DNA of 64,000 bases from Emticicia sp. 21SJ11W-3 (GTDB lineage Bacteria; Bacteroidota; Bacteroidia; Cytophagales; Spirosomataceae). The notes below the pieces were generated by a model. It had not been told where the DNA came from. It ran no database searches and saw only the letters and a program-made list of their open reading frames with translations. Below, in pieces: positions 34,635 through 43,612 of the stretch; the stretch's first letter is position 1, and every line of letters begins with the position of its first letter. A program made the translations under genes and the position numbers. The stretch covers positions 1,550,001-1,614,000 of the forward strand of contig NZ_CP092074.1 of the NCBI RefSeq assembly GCF_024138715.1, written 5' to 3'.

Positions 34635-36281
34635 TTAACCAATTTTTCTGCCGGTGTTAATCACATTTACACCATTGAAACGGGTAGTAGAACTACCATG
34701 CGACACAGCGCTTACCTGCGATGGCTGCCCTTTGCCGTCAAAGAAAGACCCGAAAGTGCGGTAATCGTCCTTATCACATATCTGTGCGCATGAGTTCCAG
34801 AATTCCTGTGTATTTGACTGGTAGGCTACGTCGTCAATCATTCCGGTTATTTCACCATTTTTGATTTCGTAGAAAAGTTGTCCGCCAAACTGGAAGTTGT
34901 AACGTTGCTGGTCAATAGAGTAAGAGCCACGGCCAATGATGTAAATACCTTTCTCAACGCCCTTAATCATGTCCATTACGTTCAGTTTGCTTGTGCCCGG
35001 GCGAAGGGATACGTTTGGCATACGCTGAAACTGAACCGAATTCCAGTTGTCGGCATAACAACAGCCATGCGATTCTTTTTCGCCGAGTATATTCACCTGG
35101 TCTCTTATGGCCTGGTAATTTACCAGAATACCGTCTTTAATCAGATCCCACTCCTTGCAAGGTACGCCTTCGTCGTCATATCCTACGTTTCCCAGTGTAT
35201 AGGGTTGGGTTTTGTCAGCCACTATATTTACCAGTTTACTGCCGTAGTTAAAGTTTTTCGATTTCCATTTGTCCAGCGTCGCAAAGCTGGTGCCGGCATA
35301 GTTGGCTTCATAACCTAATACACGGTCTAGCTCTGTCGGGTGGCCTACCGACTCATGGATGGTCAGGCCCAGGTGGTTAGGGTCAAGTACCAAATCATAT
35401 TTACCCGGTTGCACCGACCGCGCCGTCATTTTTTCTTTGGCCTGTTTGGCTGCATTGATGGCGTCTTCTACCATATCATAAGAGTTACGGTAGCCCACCA
35501 AACCATTTGGCCCGGGAATTTTCTCACTGGCCAAACCGTCCAGGTATTCATAGCCCATACCCATCGGCGAGCTGATGGCATCGCGGGTTTTAAATTTACC
35601 GGCTTGTCTGTCTACGGCAGTTACGGTAAAAGTAGGCCAGATGCGGTGCACATCCTGGTCAATATAAGAGCCGTCAGAAGAAGCAAAATATTTTTGCTCG
35701 TTCACAAAAAACAGGTTAGAAGTTACAAAACCTGCTCCGTTTTTCATGGCTTCGCTGTTAACTTTCATTAACAGGTCTATTTTTTCCTGAACCGGAATCT
35801 CAAAAGCGTTTTTCTTGATAGGGGTTTTCCAGGTTACCTCGCCCACACCTTTTTGTGGTGCCAGTATTACCGGCTCAGTTTGTATTTTGGCATTGGCTTT
35901 GGCAATGGCAACGGCGGTTTCGGCACATTTGGCAATGCCTGCGCTGCTTACGTCGCTGGTGGCGGCAAAACCCCAGGTACCATTGGCTATTACCCTGATG
36001 CCCACACCGTACGATTCGGCATTGACAATGTTCTGAACTTTATTTTCACGTGTAAAGAGGTACTGTTGCAGATACCGGCCTATACGCACATCGGTATAGG
36101 TGGCTCCTTTGGCTTTGGCGGCATTAAGTGCCACATCGGCCATTTTCTTTTTTGCGGCGGCGTCAGCCTTGGGCTCTAGTAATTGTTCAACAGGAACGAT
36201 ATTACCTAAAACAGGTATGGTTGAACCCACCATAGCCCCCAGACCCATACCCGACAATTGGATAAAATCCCGTCTTTTCAT
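34635..36281 (-). CDS. TldD-like metalloprotease with Tat signal, copy 2
   Basis: 548 residues, start at the ATG 36279-36281 (MKRRDFIQLSGMGLGAMVG), a twin-arginine signal like copy 1. Zinc motif HESVGH in LTIHESVGHPTELDRVLGYEA; SHGCCYADNW and RYNFQFGGQLFYEI are also present. The longer open frame to 36407 adds an unlikely hydrophobic stretch. It is the first gene of the four-gene tldD-tldE-tldD-tldE block. The paralogues have diverged in the central region (for example PNGLVGYRNSYDM here), so the duplication is not recent. Confidence 0.9.
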   Translation of the reverse strand: MKRRDFIQLSGMGLGAMVGSTIPVLGNIVPVEQLLEPKADAAAKKKMADVALNAAKAKGATYTDVRIGRYLQQYLFTRENKVQNIVNAESYGVGIRVIANGTWGFAATSDVSSAGIAKCAETAVAIAKANAKIQTEPVILAPQKGVGEVTWKTPIKKNAFEIPVQEKIDLLMKVNSEAMKNGAGFVTSNLFFVNEQKYFASSDGSYIDQDVHRIWPTFTVTAVDRQAGKFKTRDAISSPMGMGYEYLDGLASEKIPGPNGLVGYRNSYDMVEDAINAAKQAKEKMTARSVQPGKYDLVLDPNHLGLTIHESVGHPTELDRVLGYEANYAGTSFATLDKWKSKNFNYGSKLVNIVADKTQPYTLGNVGYDDEGVPCKEWDLIKDGILVNYQAIRDQVNILGEKESHGCCYADNWNSVQFQRMPNVSLRPGTSKLNVMDMIKGVEKGIYIIGRGSYSIDQQRYNFQFGGQLFYEIKNGEITGMIDDVAYQSNTQEFWNSCAQICDKDDYRTFGSFFDGKGQPSQVSAVSHGSSTTRFNGVNVINTGRKIG

Positions 36282-36554
36282 AATTGGGTGAGCGATTGAA
36301 GTTTGAAAGATGAAATACTGTAATGTAAAAATGAAAAAAAACTGCACACTAACCAATTTATCTCCTGAATTTTGCCCGTTATGGGTTAAATCCAGAGCCA
36401 TTTGCATGGGCAGATTAAAATTTTCTTTGGATAAATGATTTTTAAAAATAGATAAAAATACGCATAGTTTGGCTTATGCTCGACAAAAGATTGTTTTTTA
36501 GCGACTAACCGAAACGTATAATTACTATTTGGGAGGGTTTATGCTATAAAATTA

Positions 36555-36577
36555 TTTTTGCAACAATGTTGCAAAAA
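36555..36577. promoter_or_regulatory. Perfect 23-bp Fur-family-type palindrome (site C)
   Basis: TTTTTGCAACA-A-TGTTGCAAAAA: 11-bp arms around one central base with no mismatch. It is the perfect version of sites A and B at 19.7 kb. The TTG at 36569-36571, which is the -33 element of the promoter that follows, lies inside its right arm, so a bound repressor should prevent transcription of the small RNA. Confidence 0.75.
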
Positions 36578-36599
36578 TAAAAATTAACACCTACTTTTG
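36569..36599 (+). promoter_or_regulatory. Promoter of the candidate small RNA
   Basis: TTG (36569-36571), exactly 20 bases, TACTTTTG (36592-36599): perfect match to the Bacteroidota -33/-7 pattern with the same spacing as rpsU and the SRP RNA. The expected start is about 36605. Confidence 0.72.
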
Positions 36600-36604
36600 T
36601 ATTG

Positions 36605-36698
36605 TAAAACCAACAGGTAGGTTTTTATCAGTAGAGATACTGTTTATAGATGTTTTTATTGTGAAATCCGGAGGTTGCTGACCTCCGGATTTTTATTT
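36605..36698 (+). ncRNA. Candidate metal-regulated small RNA (~94 nt)
   Basis: It lies between the promoter above and a strong terminator. It contains no open frame beyond four codons (ATG at ~36650 ends at once). A 5' hairpin AAAACC/GGTTTT (36606-36611, 36620-36625) is followed by a single-stranded AU-rich stretch and the terminator hairpin, a layout seen in regulatory RNAs such as RyhB. The next plus-strand gene starts 200 bases after the terminator, so this is not a plain 5' leader. Target RNAs are unknown. This is a prediction from signals only. Confidence 0.55.
36664..36698 (+). terminator. Strong intrinsic terminator of the candidate small RNA
   Basis: Perfect 12-bp stem AAATCCGGAGGT/ACCTCCGGATTT (36664-36675, 36681-36692) with loop TGCTG, followed by TTATTTT. 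No protein gene precedes it on the plus strand, which is what points to a stand-alone RNA. Confidence 0.85.
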
Positions 36699-36901
36699 TC
36701 GGTTAAATTAGCTGGCTTTAATCGCAATTTGCTTCTTCACTAAACCCTGGCCCGACAAATCTTGTTCAGAATGGTTCAATTAAATACCAGCCTATTTCTT
36801 TCTTGTTTGGTACCGCCGGGCAGGCCGCATACATAATCATGCCCGGAAATGATTAAAATTTAATATTTTTTGGTTTACTTGCCATTAATATTTATGGTTT
36901 T

Positions 36902-37219
36902 ATGAATCTCCTTTTTGTATGTAGCCGAAACCAATGGCGAAGCCCCACGGCAGAGGCCATCTTTAAAAATTATGCCGGGCATCAGGCAAAATCCGCCGGT
37001 ACTGAGCCATCTGCGCGTATTAAAATCAACGAAAAGCTTATTTTGTGGGCAGATATAATTTTTGTGATGGAGAAAAAACACCGCATCAGGATTCAGGAAA
37101 AGTTTCCGTACATAGCTAATGGAAAACCTATGATAGTGCTTGATATACCCGATGAGTATCAGTTTATGGACGAAGATCTGGTGCTGTCGCTGAAAACAGC
37201 AGTTTTGCCTTATTTGTGA
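36902..37219 (+). CDS. Low-molecular-weight phosphatase-like protein
   Basis: 105 residues. The P-loop Cys7-Ser-Arg-Asn-Gln-Trp-Arg13-Ser (C-x5-R) sits right after the first beta strand, as in low-molecular-weight protein tyrosine phosphatases, and DIPDEYQFMDEDL supplies a possible acid (Asp of DIPDEY). It is shorter than classic LMW-PTPs (~150) and belongs to the predicted phosphotyrosine-phosphatase group of that size. Substrate unknown. It may or may not act on proteins. Confidence 0.82.
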   Translation: MNLLFVCSRNQWRSPTAEAIFKNYAGHQAKSAGTEPSARIKINEKLILWADIIFVMEKKHRIRIQEKFPYIANGKPMIVLDIPDEYQFMDEDLVLSLKTAVLPYL

Positions 37220-37322
37220 AAATTTTAATATTTTATATTACATATCTACCATCATTGTATTAAATTTAAAAATTCAACCAGACGGAAACTTCCGGCATCT
37301 ATTTAAAACCTATAAGTAAACT

Positions 37323-38228
37323 ATGAAACGAAGAGACTTCCTGCAAAAAGGGGCTATGGCATTTGCCGCTTCCACGGCCTTATCTCATGAATTATTTGCC
37401 GGCAAAAAGAAAAATGAAATTGTTGGGGTGCAGTTGTATTCAGTGCGCACTGATATGCAGAAAGACCCACTGGGTACTTTAAAAAAAGTGGCCGAAATGG
37501 GCTACAAGAATGTAGAACACGCCAATTATGTTAACCGTAAGTTTTATGGTTTCTCTGCCACTGAGTTTAAAAAAGTTTTAGACGACCTGGGCCTTAAAAT
37601 GCCTAGCGGGCATACTGTAATGGGCAAACAACATTGGGATGAAGCCAAAGGTGAATTTACTGATTTGTGGAAACAGACAGTTGAAGATGCTGCCATCTGT
37701 GGACAGAAATATGTAATAAGCCCCTGGCTGGATGTGAGCCTGCGCAAAGACCTGGACAGCCTGAAACGCTTCATGGATGTGTTTAATAAATCTGGTGAAC
37801 TGTGCCAGAAGTCGGGTATGAAATTTGGGTATCATAACCATGATTTTGAGTTCAGCCTGAAACTGAGCAGCGTGAAAGTGTATGATATTATACTCCAGAA
37901 TACTGACCCTAAACTGGTGGTACAACAGCTGGATATAGGCAATATGTATGGCGGTGGCGGAAGAGCCGTTGAACTGCTGAAACAATACCCGGGTCGTTTC
38001 GAATCGATGCACGTAAAAGATGAAATTGCCGTTTCAGGTGCCAACGAAAAATATGAAAGTACGATTCTGGGTACCGGAATTATCGGCGTTAAAGAAGTGC
38101 TTGACCTGGGTAGAAAAATCGGAGGCACCACTCACTTTATTGTTGAGCAGGAGTCATATCAGGGCAAAGCGCCGATTGACACCATTAAAGAAGATATTCA
38201 GATATTGAATAAATGGGGGTATAAGTAA
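37323..38228 (+). CDS. Exported sugar phosphate isomerase/epimerase-like protein (TIM barrel)
   Basis: 301 residues. MKRRDFLQKGAMAFAASTALSH is a twin-arginine signal. The mature part has the xylose-isomerase-like barrel: VGVQLYSVR at the first strand, YKNVEHANY, KFGYHNHDFEF (metal-ligand region), QLDIGNMYGGG, FESMHVKDE and FIVEQES. The spacing of His and Glu ligands fits divalent-metal enzymes of this superfamily. It may act in periplasmic carbohydrate handling; the substrate is unknown. It is followed by a good terminator. Confidence 0.85.
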   Translation: MKRRDFLQKGAMAFAASTALSHELFAGKKKNEIVGVQLYSVRTDMQKDPLGTLKKVAEMGYKNVEHANYVNRKFYGFSATEFKKVLDDLGLKMPSGHTVMGKQHWDEAKGEFTDLWKQTVEDAAICGQKYVISPWLDVSLRKDLDSLKRFMDVFNKSGELCQKSGMKFGYHNHDFEFSLKLSSVKVYDIILQNTDPKLVVQQLDIGNMYGGGGRAVELLKQYPGRFESMHVKDEIAVSGANEKYESTILGTGIIGVKEVLDLGRKIGGTTHFIVEQESYQGKAPIDTIKEDIQILNKWGYK

Positions 38229-38378
38229 GAAATTTATTTTGAACAATAATTTAACAGATTAGCCTGATTTGATGACTTAGTTATTGGTATTTGAATTAAA
38301 ATAACATGATTTAAACATAGTGGATTGAATTCAGCGAAATCGATAGAACAGGTTAATCAAAGTCTGAAATATAAATTG

Positions 38379-38417
38379 AATAGAGGAGGCCGCAATGCTT
38401 CCTCTATTTGTTTTTAA
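38379..38417 (+). terminator. Terminator after the isomerase-like gene
   Basis: AATAGAGGA/TCCTCTATT 9-bp stem (38379-38387, 38400-38408) followed by TGTTTTT, 150 bases after the stop codon. Confidence 0.8.
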
Positions 38418-38671
38418 TAATCCGACACATATTAGGTCAACTGATATCTTTCAGTCAATAATCAATTGATGCACCTTGGGTGGTCTAAAAAAAATAATAA
38501 ATTTAAAAACGGCACGTCAACTGTTAATTTATCTATACTCTACTTAACTGGTAGATATTTTATCTATTAAACAAAAGGCTGTCAGGCAAAACAGAAGCCA
38601 AACTAATGTATTATTCAAAAAATTATCTGCTATTGTAATAATTTGTTTCAACAACTATTTTTTAAATTTAT

Positions 38672-38679
38672 TATATTTG
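38672..38679 (+). promoter_or_regulatory. Probable -7 box of gcvP
   Basis: TATATTTG fits TAnnTTTG. No TTG is 19-20 bases upstream, so the -33 element is weak. Transcription would start near 38685, giving an 84-nt leader. Confidence 0.5.
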
Positions 38680-38692
38680 CAGAACAATCAGG

Positions 38693-38737
38693 AATGAACC
38701 TGTTGTTTTATCAGCAATGGTTCATTTACCGCAACAG
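38693..38737 (+). promoter_or_regulatory. Possible pseudoknot in the gcvP leader
   Basis: AATGAAC (38693-38699) pairs with GTTCATT (38720-38726), and CTGTTG (38700-38705), inside that loop, pairs with CAACAG (38732-38737) downstream. The two perfect stems cross, so an H-type pseudoknot could form right at the 5' end of the predicted transcript. It does not match the glycine riboswitch. Chance pairing cannot be excluded. Confidence 0.4.
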
Positions 38738-38768
38738 CGGGGCGTTCTTAAACACATCAAAAATCCCG

Positions 38769-41642
38769 ATGAAAATAAATCTCAATTCGCAAGAGTCCTT
38801 TGAGAGCCGTCACCATGGCAAAAGCGAGGCCGATTTGCAGGCAATGCTGAAAACTATCGGCGTCGATTCACTGGACACACTCATCAACCAGACTGTACCG
38901 CAGCAGATTCGTCTGCAATCACCACTAAATCTGCCAAAAGCTAAATCTGAAGCTGAGTTTCTGGCCGATTTTAAAGCGTTGGCTCAAAAGAACAAAATCT
39001 TTAAATCTTATATCGGAACAGGCTACTACGACACCGTAGTACCCAACGTGATTCTGAGAAATATACTGGAGAATCCGGCTTGGTATACGGCATATACACC
39101 GTATCAGGCTGAGATAGCGCAGGGGCGTCTGGAAATGCTATTGAACTTCCAGACCATGGTAATTGACCTTACAGGCATGGAAATCGCCAATGCATCATTA
39201 TTAGATGAGGGTACTGCCGCTGCCGAAGCCATGGCTATGCTGCACAACGTGCGCCCTGCTGCCAAGAAAAACGCCAATACTTTCTTTGTGTCAGAGCTTT
39301 GCCATCCGCAAACCATTGATGTGGTTTTAGGCCGGGCCAAACCTATGGGTATTACTGTGGTAGTAGGTAACCATGAAACCTTCGACCTTACGCAGGAAGA
39401 CATTTACGGTGTTTTGTTGCAATACCCTGCCACCAACGGCGAGGTATATGACTATACAGACCTCATTACCGCAGCCCATGAACTGAATATCTCTGTGGCT
39501 GTTGCTGCCGATTTACTGGCATTGACGCTTTTGACACCTCCGGGCGAAATGGGCGCTGATGTAGTGGTGGGTTCAGCACAAAGGCTGGGCGTACCTATGG
39601 GTTATGGTGGGCCGCATGCCGCTTTTTTTGCCACCAAAGAATCTTTCAAACGCCAGATTCCGGGTCGTATTATCGGGGTATCTGTTGATGCACAGGGCAA
39701 TCGTGCCTTGCGTATGGCATTGCAGACCCGTGAGCAGCACATTCGCCGCGAAAAAGCCACTTCTAATATATGTACAGCACAGGTTTTATTATCCGTTATG
39801 GCTGCTGCTTATGGTATTTATCATGGCCCGCAAGGCCTTAAGAACATAGCCGGTAAAGTACATGGTCTGGCAAAATTATTTGCCGAATCAATAGAAGGCC
39901 TCGACTATCAGTTATTGACCCGTAACTTTTTTGATACAGTTACTATTCATACAGAAGACAGCACCGCTCTACGCGCCATTGCGGAAAGAGAAGGGGTGAA
40001 TTTCCGATATTTAGAACAGGGTAATGTGAGCATCTCTTTTGATGAGAACAAAACACTGGCCGATGTAGCACAATTGCTGAATATTTTTGCAGAGGCCAAT
40101 GGTAAAGAAACCATCATTAATCTGAAGTCTGAAATAGATGTGGCTTTTGTACCAAGCCTGAACCGCACTTCGGCGTTTATGACCCATCCGGTATTCAGTA
40201 GTTACCATACCGAACACGAGATGCTGCGTTATCTGAAGTCATTAGAAAACAAAGATTTGTCTTTGGTGCATTCAATGATTTCACTCGGTAGTTGTACCAT
40301 GAAATTGAATGCCACTGCCGAAATGATTCCGGTTACCTGGCCGGAGTTCGGGCAACTGCACCCATTTGCACCGCAAGAACAGGTATTGGGGTATCAGCAA
40401 TTGTTTGAAGAACTGAACGACTGGCTTTGTGCCATTACAGGCTTTGCAAAAATGTCGTTGCAGCCCAATTCTGGTGCGCAGGGAGAATACGCCGGTCTGA
40501 TGGTTATCAGAGCCTATCATGAAAGCAGAGAAGAAGTACACCGCAATATAGCTTTGATTCCGTCTTCGGCACATGGTACCAACCCGGCGTCAGCTGTTAT
40601 GGCTGGTATGACGGTGGTGGTTACCAAATGTGATGAAAGAGGTAATATAGATGTGGCAGACCTGAGAGCCAAAGCAGAGCAATATGCCGACAACCTGGCT
40701 TGTCTGATGGTTACTTACCCGTCAACGCACGGCGTGTTTGAAGAGTCTATTAAAGAAATATGTGAAATTGTACATGCCAATGGCGGACAGGTTTACATGG
40801 ATGGTGCCAATATGAATGCACAGGTGGGGCTTACTTCTCCGGCATCTATTGGGGCAGACGTTTGTCACCTCAACCTACATAAAACATTCTGTATTCCGCA
40901 TGGTGGCGGTGGCCCTGGTATGGGGCCAATTGGTGTGGCACAGCACCTGGTGCCATTCCTGCCTAATCATAAAGTAGTGCCGGTATCTGGCTATGAGGGT
41001 GTTCATGCTATTTCGGCAGGGCCTTATGGCAGTGCCAGCATCCTTACTATCTCTTATGCCTATATTGCCATGATGGGTGCAGAAGGGCTAACCAATGCCA
41101 CCAAAAACGCCATTCTGAACGCCAATTATATTAAAGCACGCCTGGCTGAAAAATACCCGATTCTTTACACTGGCAGTAATGGCCGTTGTGCCCATGAAAT
41201 GATTGTAGACTTACGTCCGTTCAAATCATCGGCAGGAGTAGAGGCAGAAGACGTTGCTAAACGTCTGATGGACTATAATTTCCATGCGCCAACGCTATCG
41301 TTCCCGGTTGCTGGTACTTTAATGATTGAGCCGACTGAATCTGAATCTAAAGCCGAGCTGGATCGTTTCTGTAATGCCTTGCTGACTATCAGAGAAGAAA
41401 TAGGTGAAATTGAAGCAGGCAATGCCGATAAAGCCAATAACGTATTGAAAAATGCACCGCATACGGCATCGGTTGTTTTAGCTGAAACCTGGGATAAACA
41501 ATACAGCAGAGAGAAAGCGGCCTTCCCGTTACCTTATGTAAAAGCTGATAAATTCTGGCCAAGTGTAAGCCGTGTTGATTCTGCTTATGGTGATAGAAAT
41601 CTGATTTGTGCCTGCCCTCCGGTTGAGGAGTATGAGGGATAA
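38769..41642 (+). CDS. gcvP: Glycine dehydrogenase (decarboxylating), P protein
   Basis: 957 residues from the ATG at 38769, the same length as E. coli GcvP. It decarboxylates glycine and passes the aminomethyl group to the H protein in the glycine cleavage system. The PLP-binding Lys705 lies in [36 protein letters not shown] and [11 protein letters not shown] are further family blocks. The N terminus [18 protein letters not shown] is typical, so the longer open frame from 38643 is not the real start. Full-length single-chain type; gcvT and gcvH are not adjacent, as usual in Bacteroidota. A strong terminator follows. Confidence 0.97.
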   Translation: MKINLNSQESFESRHHGKSEADLQAMLKTIGVDSLDTLINQTVPQQIRLQSPLNLPKAKSEAEFLADFKALAQKNKIFKSYIGTGYYDTVVPNVILRNILENPAWYTAYTPYQAEIAQGRLEMLLNFQTMVIDLTGMEIANASLLDEGTAAAEAMAMLHNVRPAAKKNANTFFVSELCHPQTIDVVLGRAKPMGITVVVGNHETFDLTQEDIYGVLLQYPATNGEVYDYTDLITAAHELNISVAVAADLLALTLLTPPGEMGADVVVGSAQRLGVPMGYGGPHAAFFATKESFKRQIPGRIIGVSVDAQGNRALRMALQTREQHIRREKATSNICTAQVLLSVMAAAYGIYHGPQGLKNIAGKVHGLAKLFAESIEGLDYQLLTRNFFDTVTIHTEDSTALRAIAEREGVNFRYLEQGNVSISFDENKTLADVAQLLNIFAEANGKETIINLKSEIDVAFVPSLNRTSAFMTHPVFSSYHTEHEMLRYLKSLENKDLSLVHSMISLGSCTMKLNATAEMIPVTWPEFGQLHPFAPQEQVLGYQQLFEELNDWLCAITGFAKMSLQPNSGAQGEYAGLMVIRAYHESREEVHRNIALIPSSAHGTNPASAVMAGMTVVVTKCDERGNIDVADLRAKAEQYADNLACLMVTYPSTHGVFEESIKEICEIVHANGGQVYMDGANMNAQVGLTSPASIGADVCHLNLHKTFCIPHGGGGPGMGPIGVAQHLVPFLPNHKVVPVSGYEGVHAISAGPYGSASILTISYAYIAMMGAEGLTNATKNAILNANYIKARLAEKYPILYTGSNGRCAHEMIVDLRPFKSSAGVEAEDVAKRLMDYNFHAPTLSFPVAGTLMIEPTESESKAELDRFCNALLTIREEIGEIEAGNADKANNVLKNAPHTASVVLAETWDKQYSREKAAFPLPYVKADKFWPSVSRVDSAYGDRNLICACPPVEEYEG

Positions 41643-41685
41643 AATTCTCATTCAACATCAATCATTCAGGGTTCATACTAATAAC

Positions 41686-41725
41686 AAGAGCGTATTACAT
41701 AATTGATGTGATACGCTCTTTTGTT
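41686..41725 (+). terminator. Terminator of gcvP
   Basis: AAGAGCGTAT-T-ACAT (41686-41700) pairs with ATGT-G-ATACGCTCTT (41706-41720), a 14-bp stem with one internal mismatch, followed by TTGTTT. Confidence 0.85.
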
Positions 41726-41826
41726 TAATTGTTTGATTAGATTTGAAGAGGCTATAATTATGATTATTTTGGATCATTGAAACCTACGCTGATTATAGGT
41801 AAAAACCGAATCTTAATACCCCAAAC

Positions 41827-42990
41827 ATGACCAGACAAAACAAAGGTGCCATCACAGGTGCAGCTTTCCTGATGGCTACTTCTGCCATTGGCCCGGGCTT
41901 TCTGACGCAGACAACCGTTTTTACCGGGCAGTTGCTGGCAAGCTTTGGCTTTGTTATTTTGTTATCAATTCTGTTGGATGTGGCGGCTCAGCTGAACATC
42001 TGGCGGGTGGTGGCAGTGAGTAACAAAAGAGCCCAGGATTTAGCCAATGATTTGTTACCGGGGCTGGGCTATTTGCTGGCGGTTTTAATTGTGATAGGTG
42101 GCCTTGCTTTTAATATTGGTAACGTAGCCGGGGCAGGCTTGGGCTTTGAGGTACTTTTGGGTATTGATGTAAGGATAGGGGCTGTTATCAGCGCGGCTTT
42201 GGCTATTGGCATATTTTTGTCGAAAGAGGCAGGCAAAGTGATGGACAACTTTGCCCGGGTTCTGGGCCTGGTTATGATAATACTTATTTTATATGTAGTA
42301 TTTGTTGCTCAGCCTCCATTACTTGAAGCGGTTCATAGAACCCTTATCCCTCAGAAATTTGATGCGTTGGCGACTATTACACTGGTAGGAGGGACAGTAG
42401 GCGGATACATTACTTTTGCGGGGGTACACCGACTAATAGATGCCGGAGTAAGCGGCGAAGAGAGCCTGCCACAGATAAACAAAAGCGCTACAACGGGTAT
42501 TCTGGTTACGGCTGTTGTTCGGTATCTGCTGTTTCTGGCTTCTTTGGGTATTGTATCGGCAGGTTTCAGTCTTAATGCAGATAATCCGGCTGCGTCGGTG
42601 TTTCAAAGTGCTGCGGGCAATCTGGGCTATAAGTTTTTTGGGGTGGTTATCTGGAGCGCCGCTATAACTTCAGTTGTGGGGGCAGCATATACTTCGGTTT
42701 CGTTCTTACGCACTTTTCATCCTTTTTTTGAAAAATATAACCGGCAGATTATCATTGGCTTTATTGTATTTTCTACCATGGTTTTTGTAGGCGTGGGCAA
42801 ACCCGTAAGCATTCTGGTTTGGGTAGGCACTATCAATGGTTTTATTCTGCCGGTTGGGTTGGCCATTATTCTTGTGGCAAGTCGTAAAACCAGGCTGATG
42901 GGTACATACAGGCACTCAGTTTTTTTGCAGATAATTGGCTGGGTGGTGGTGGCTGCCATGCTGGGTATGGCTATTAAGGCTGTTATTTAA
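41827..42990 (+). CDS. NRAMP-related membrane transporter
   Basis: 387 residues with about 11 membrane helices. The first helix reads TSAIGPGFLTQTTVFT, the form seen in the B. subtilis YcsG group, rather than the DPGN metal-binding motif of true NRAMP Mn/Fe carriers. Further stretches are GGTVGGYITFAGVHRL in the middle and SAAITSVVGAAYTSVSF in the NRAMP helix-6-like region. Without DPGN and a helix-6 Met-Pro-His, transition-metal transport is doubtful. YcsG is encoded beside 5-oxoprolinase subunits in Bacillus; no such genes are near here. Substrate unknown. Confidence 0.8.
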   Translation: MTRQNKGAITGAAFLMATSAIGPGFLTQTTVFTGQLLASFGFVILLSILLDVAAQLNIWRVVAVSNKRAQDLANDLLPGLGYLLAVLIVIGGLAFNIGNVAGAGLGFEVLLGIDVRIGAVISAALAIGIFLSKEAGKVMDNFARVLGLVMIILILYVVFVAQPPLLEAVHRTLIPQKFDALATITLVGGTVGGYITFAGVHRLIDAGVSGEESLPQINKSATTGILVTAVVRYLLFLASLGIVSAGFSLNADNPAASVFQSAAGNLGYKFFGVVIWSAAITSVVGAAYTSVSFLRTFHPFFEKYNRQIIIGFIVFSTMVFVGVGKPVSILVWVGTINGFILPVGLAIILVASRKTRLMGTYRHSVFLQIIGWVVVAAMLGMAIKAVI

Positions 42991-43138
42991 AAAAAGAGAT
43001 TAACTTAGTATTAACAGGTATAAAGCGCAGGGCGTAAAAAAATGAATATATTTTTTTTGATTTTTTTATAGAACACAGCCTGCATTTATGGGTTTTTGTT
43101 GTATTTTTGTGGGGTAGAAACTTAAAATAAAAACGAAT

Positions 43139-43249
43139 ATGTTCGGTTATCAATATCCAACCTGGGTTGCTATTCTTTTTTTCGTAGTATTAATGGTTCT
43201 TGCGTATGCAGTTGGGAAGTGGCTTGTAAAGAAGGACAGAAATTATTAA
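43139..43249 (+). CDS. 36-residue single-span membrane peptide
   Basis: ATG at 43139 opens MFGYQYPTWVAILFFVVLMVLAYAVGKWLVKKDRNY. It has one strong hydrophobic helix (about 9-27) and a positively charged tail (KWLVKKDR), so the C terminus faces the cytoplasm. TATTTTTG (43102-43109) fits a -7 box about 30 bases upstream, and a perfect hairpin terminator follows 20 bases after the stop. Promoter, ORF and terminator together support a real small gene. Function unknown; size and shape recall small accessory subunits of respiratory or transport complexes. Confidence 0.6.
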   Translation: MFGYQYPTWVAILFFVVLMVLAYAVGKWLVKKDRNY

Positions 43250-43268
43250 TGATTGTGAATTAATGTAT

Positions 43269-43310
43269 AAGTATCAATAAGTAATAACCTTGCTTATTGA
43301 TACTTTTTTA
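43269..43310 (+). terminator. Terminator after the small membrane peptide
   Basis: Perfect 13-bp stem AAGTATCAATAAG/CTTATTGATACTT (43269-43281, 43293-43305) with an 11-base loop, then TTTT. It abuts the convergent rhodanese gene and may serve both. Confidence 0.82.
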
Positions 43311-43592
43311 ATAGATGCCTTCTTCCAGGTGCAATATTTCTTTTGCGGGTAATTTTTTAGCTAAAAGACGAGCCACAATACTACTTCGGGTGCCATTAGA
43401 GCAGGCCACAATGATTGTCTCATAGTTGCTCAGTTCGTCCAGCTTCTCTGTTATTTCATGTGGGGGTATATTCAGGCCTCCGATGTTAAAATCAGCAAAT
43501 TCCCATACCTCCCTTACATCCAGAAACAATGTTGCCGGCCGGTTTCTTAAGGCCTCCAGGTCTTTTTGTGATATTTCGGTAAAATCAGCCAT
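43308..43592 (-). CDS. Single-domain rhodanese-like sulfurtransferase
   Basis: 94 residues, one rhodanese domain. FLDVREVWEFADFNIGGLNIP is the first half of the fold and VACSNGTRSSIVARLL holds the active-site cysteine loop (Cys-Ser-Asn-Gly-Thr-Arg). Such small proteins carry persulfide sulfur. No signal peptide, so cytoplasmic. It is separated from the ABC-F gene upstream by a hairpin. Confidence 0.9.
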   Translation of the reverse strand: MADFTEISQKDLEALRNRPATLFLDVREVWEFADFNIGGLNIPPHEITEKLDELSNYETIIVACSNGTRSSIVARLLAKKLPAKEILHLEEGIY

Positions 43593-43612
43593 TTTGTGTT
43601 TAATTTATAGAA

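Larger units (their letters stand above)
36282..36901. other. Intergenic region with operator-promoter and candidate small RNA
   Basis: There is no protein-coding gene in 620 bases. 36282-36550 is AT-rich and should hold the promoter of the tld block; none was identified with confidence. 36555-36698 holds the palindrome, promoter and candidate small RNA (listed separately). 36699-36901 shows nothing recognisable except the short upstream region of the phosphatase-like gene. Confidence 0.6.

Noticed and set aside
36282-36407. Longer N terminus of the second TldD-like protein
   Set aside because: It would bury the twin-arginine signal inside the protein; the ATG at 36281 gives a normal Tat signal identical in position to the paralogue.
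38643-38768. Longer N terminus of gcvP
   Set aside because: The added 42 residues do not resemble any GcvP and cover the predicted promoter and leader; the ATG at 38769 gives exactly the usual 957 residues.
38684-38768. Glycine riboswitch before gcvP
   Set aside because: The leader is only about 84 nt and has none of the conserved glycine aptamer blocks.
41827-42990. Mn/Fe NRAMP transporter (mntH)
   Set aside because: The DPGN motif and the helix-6 Met-Pro-His are missing.
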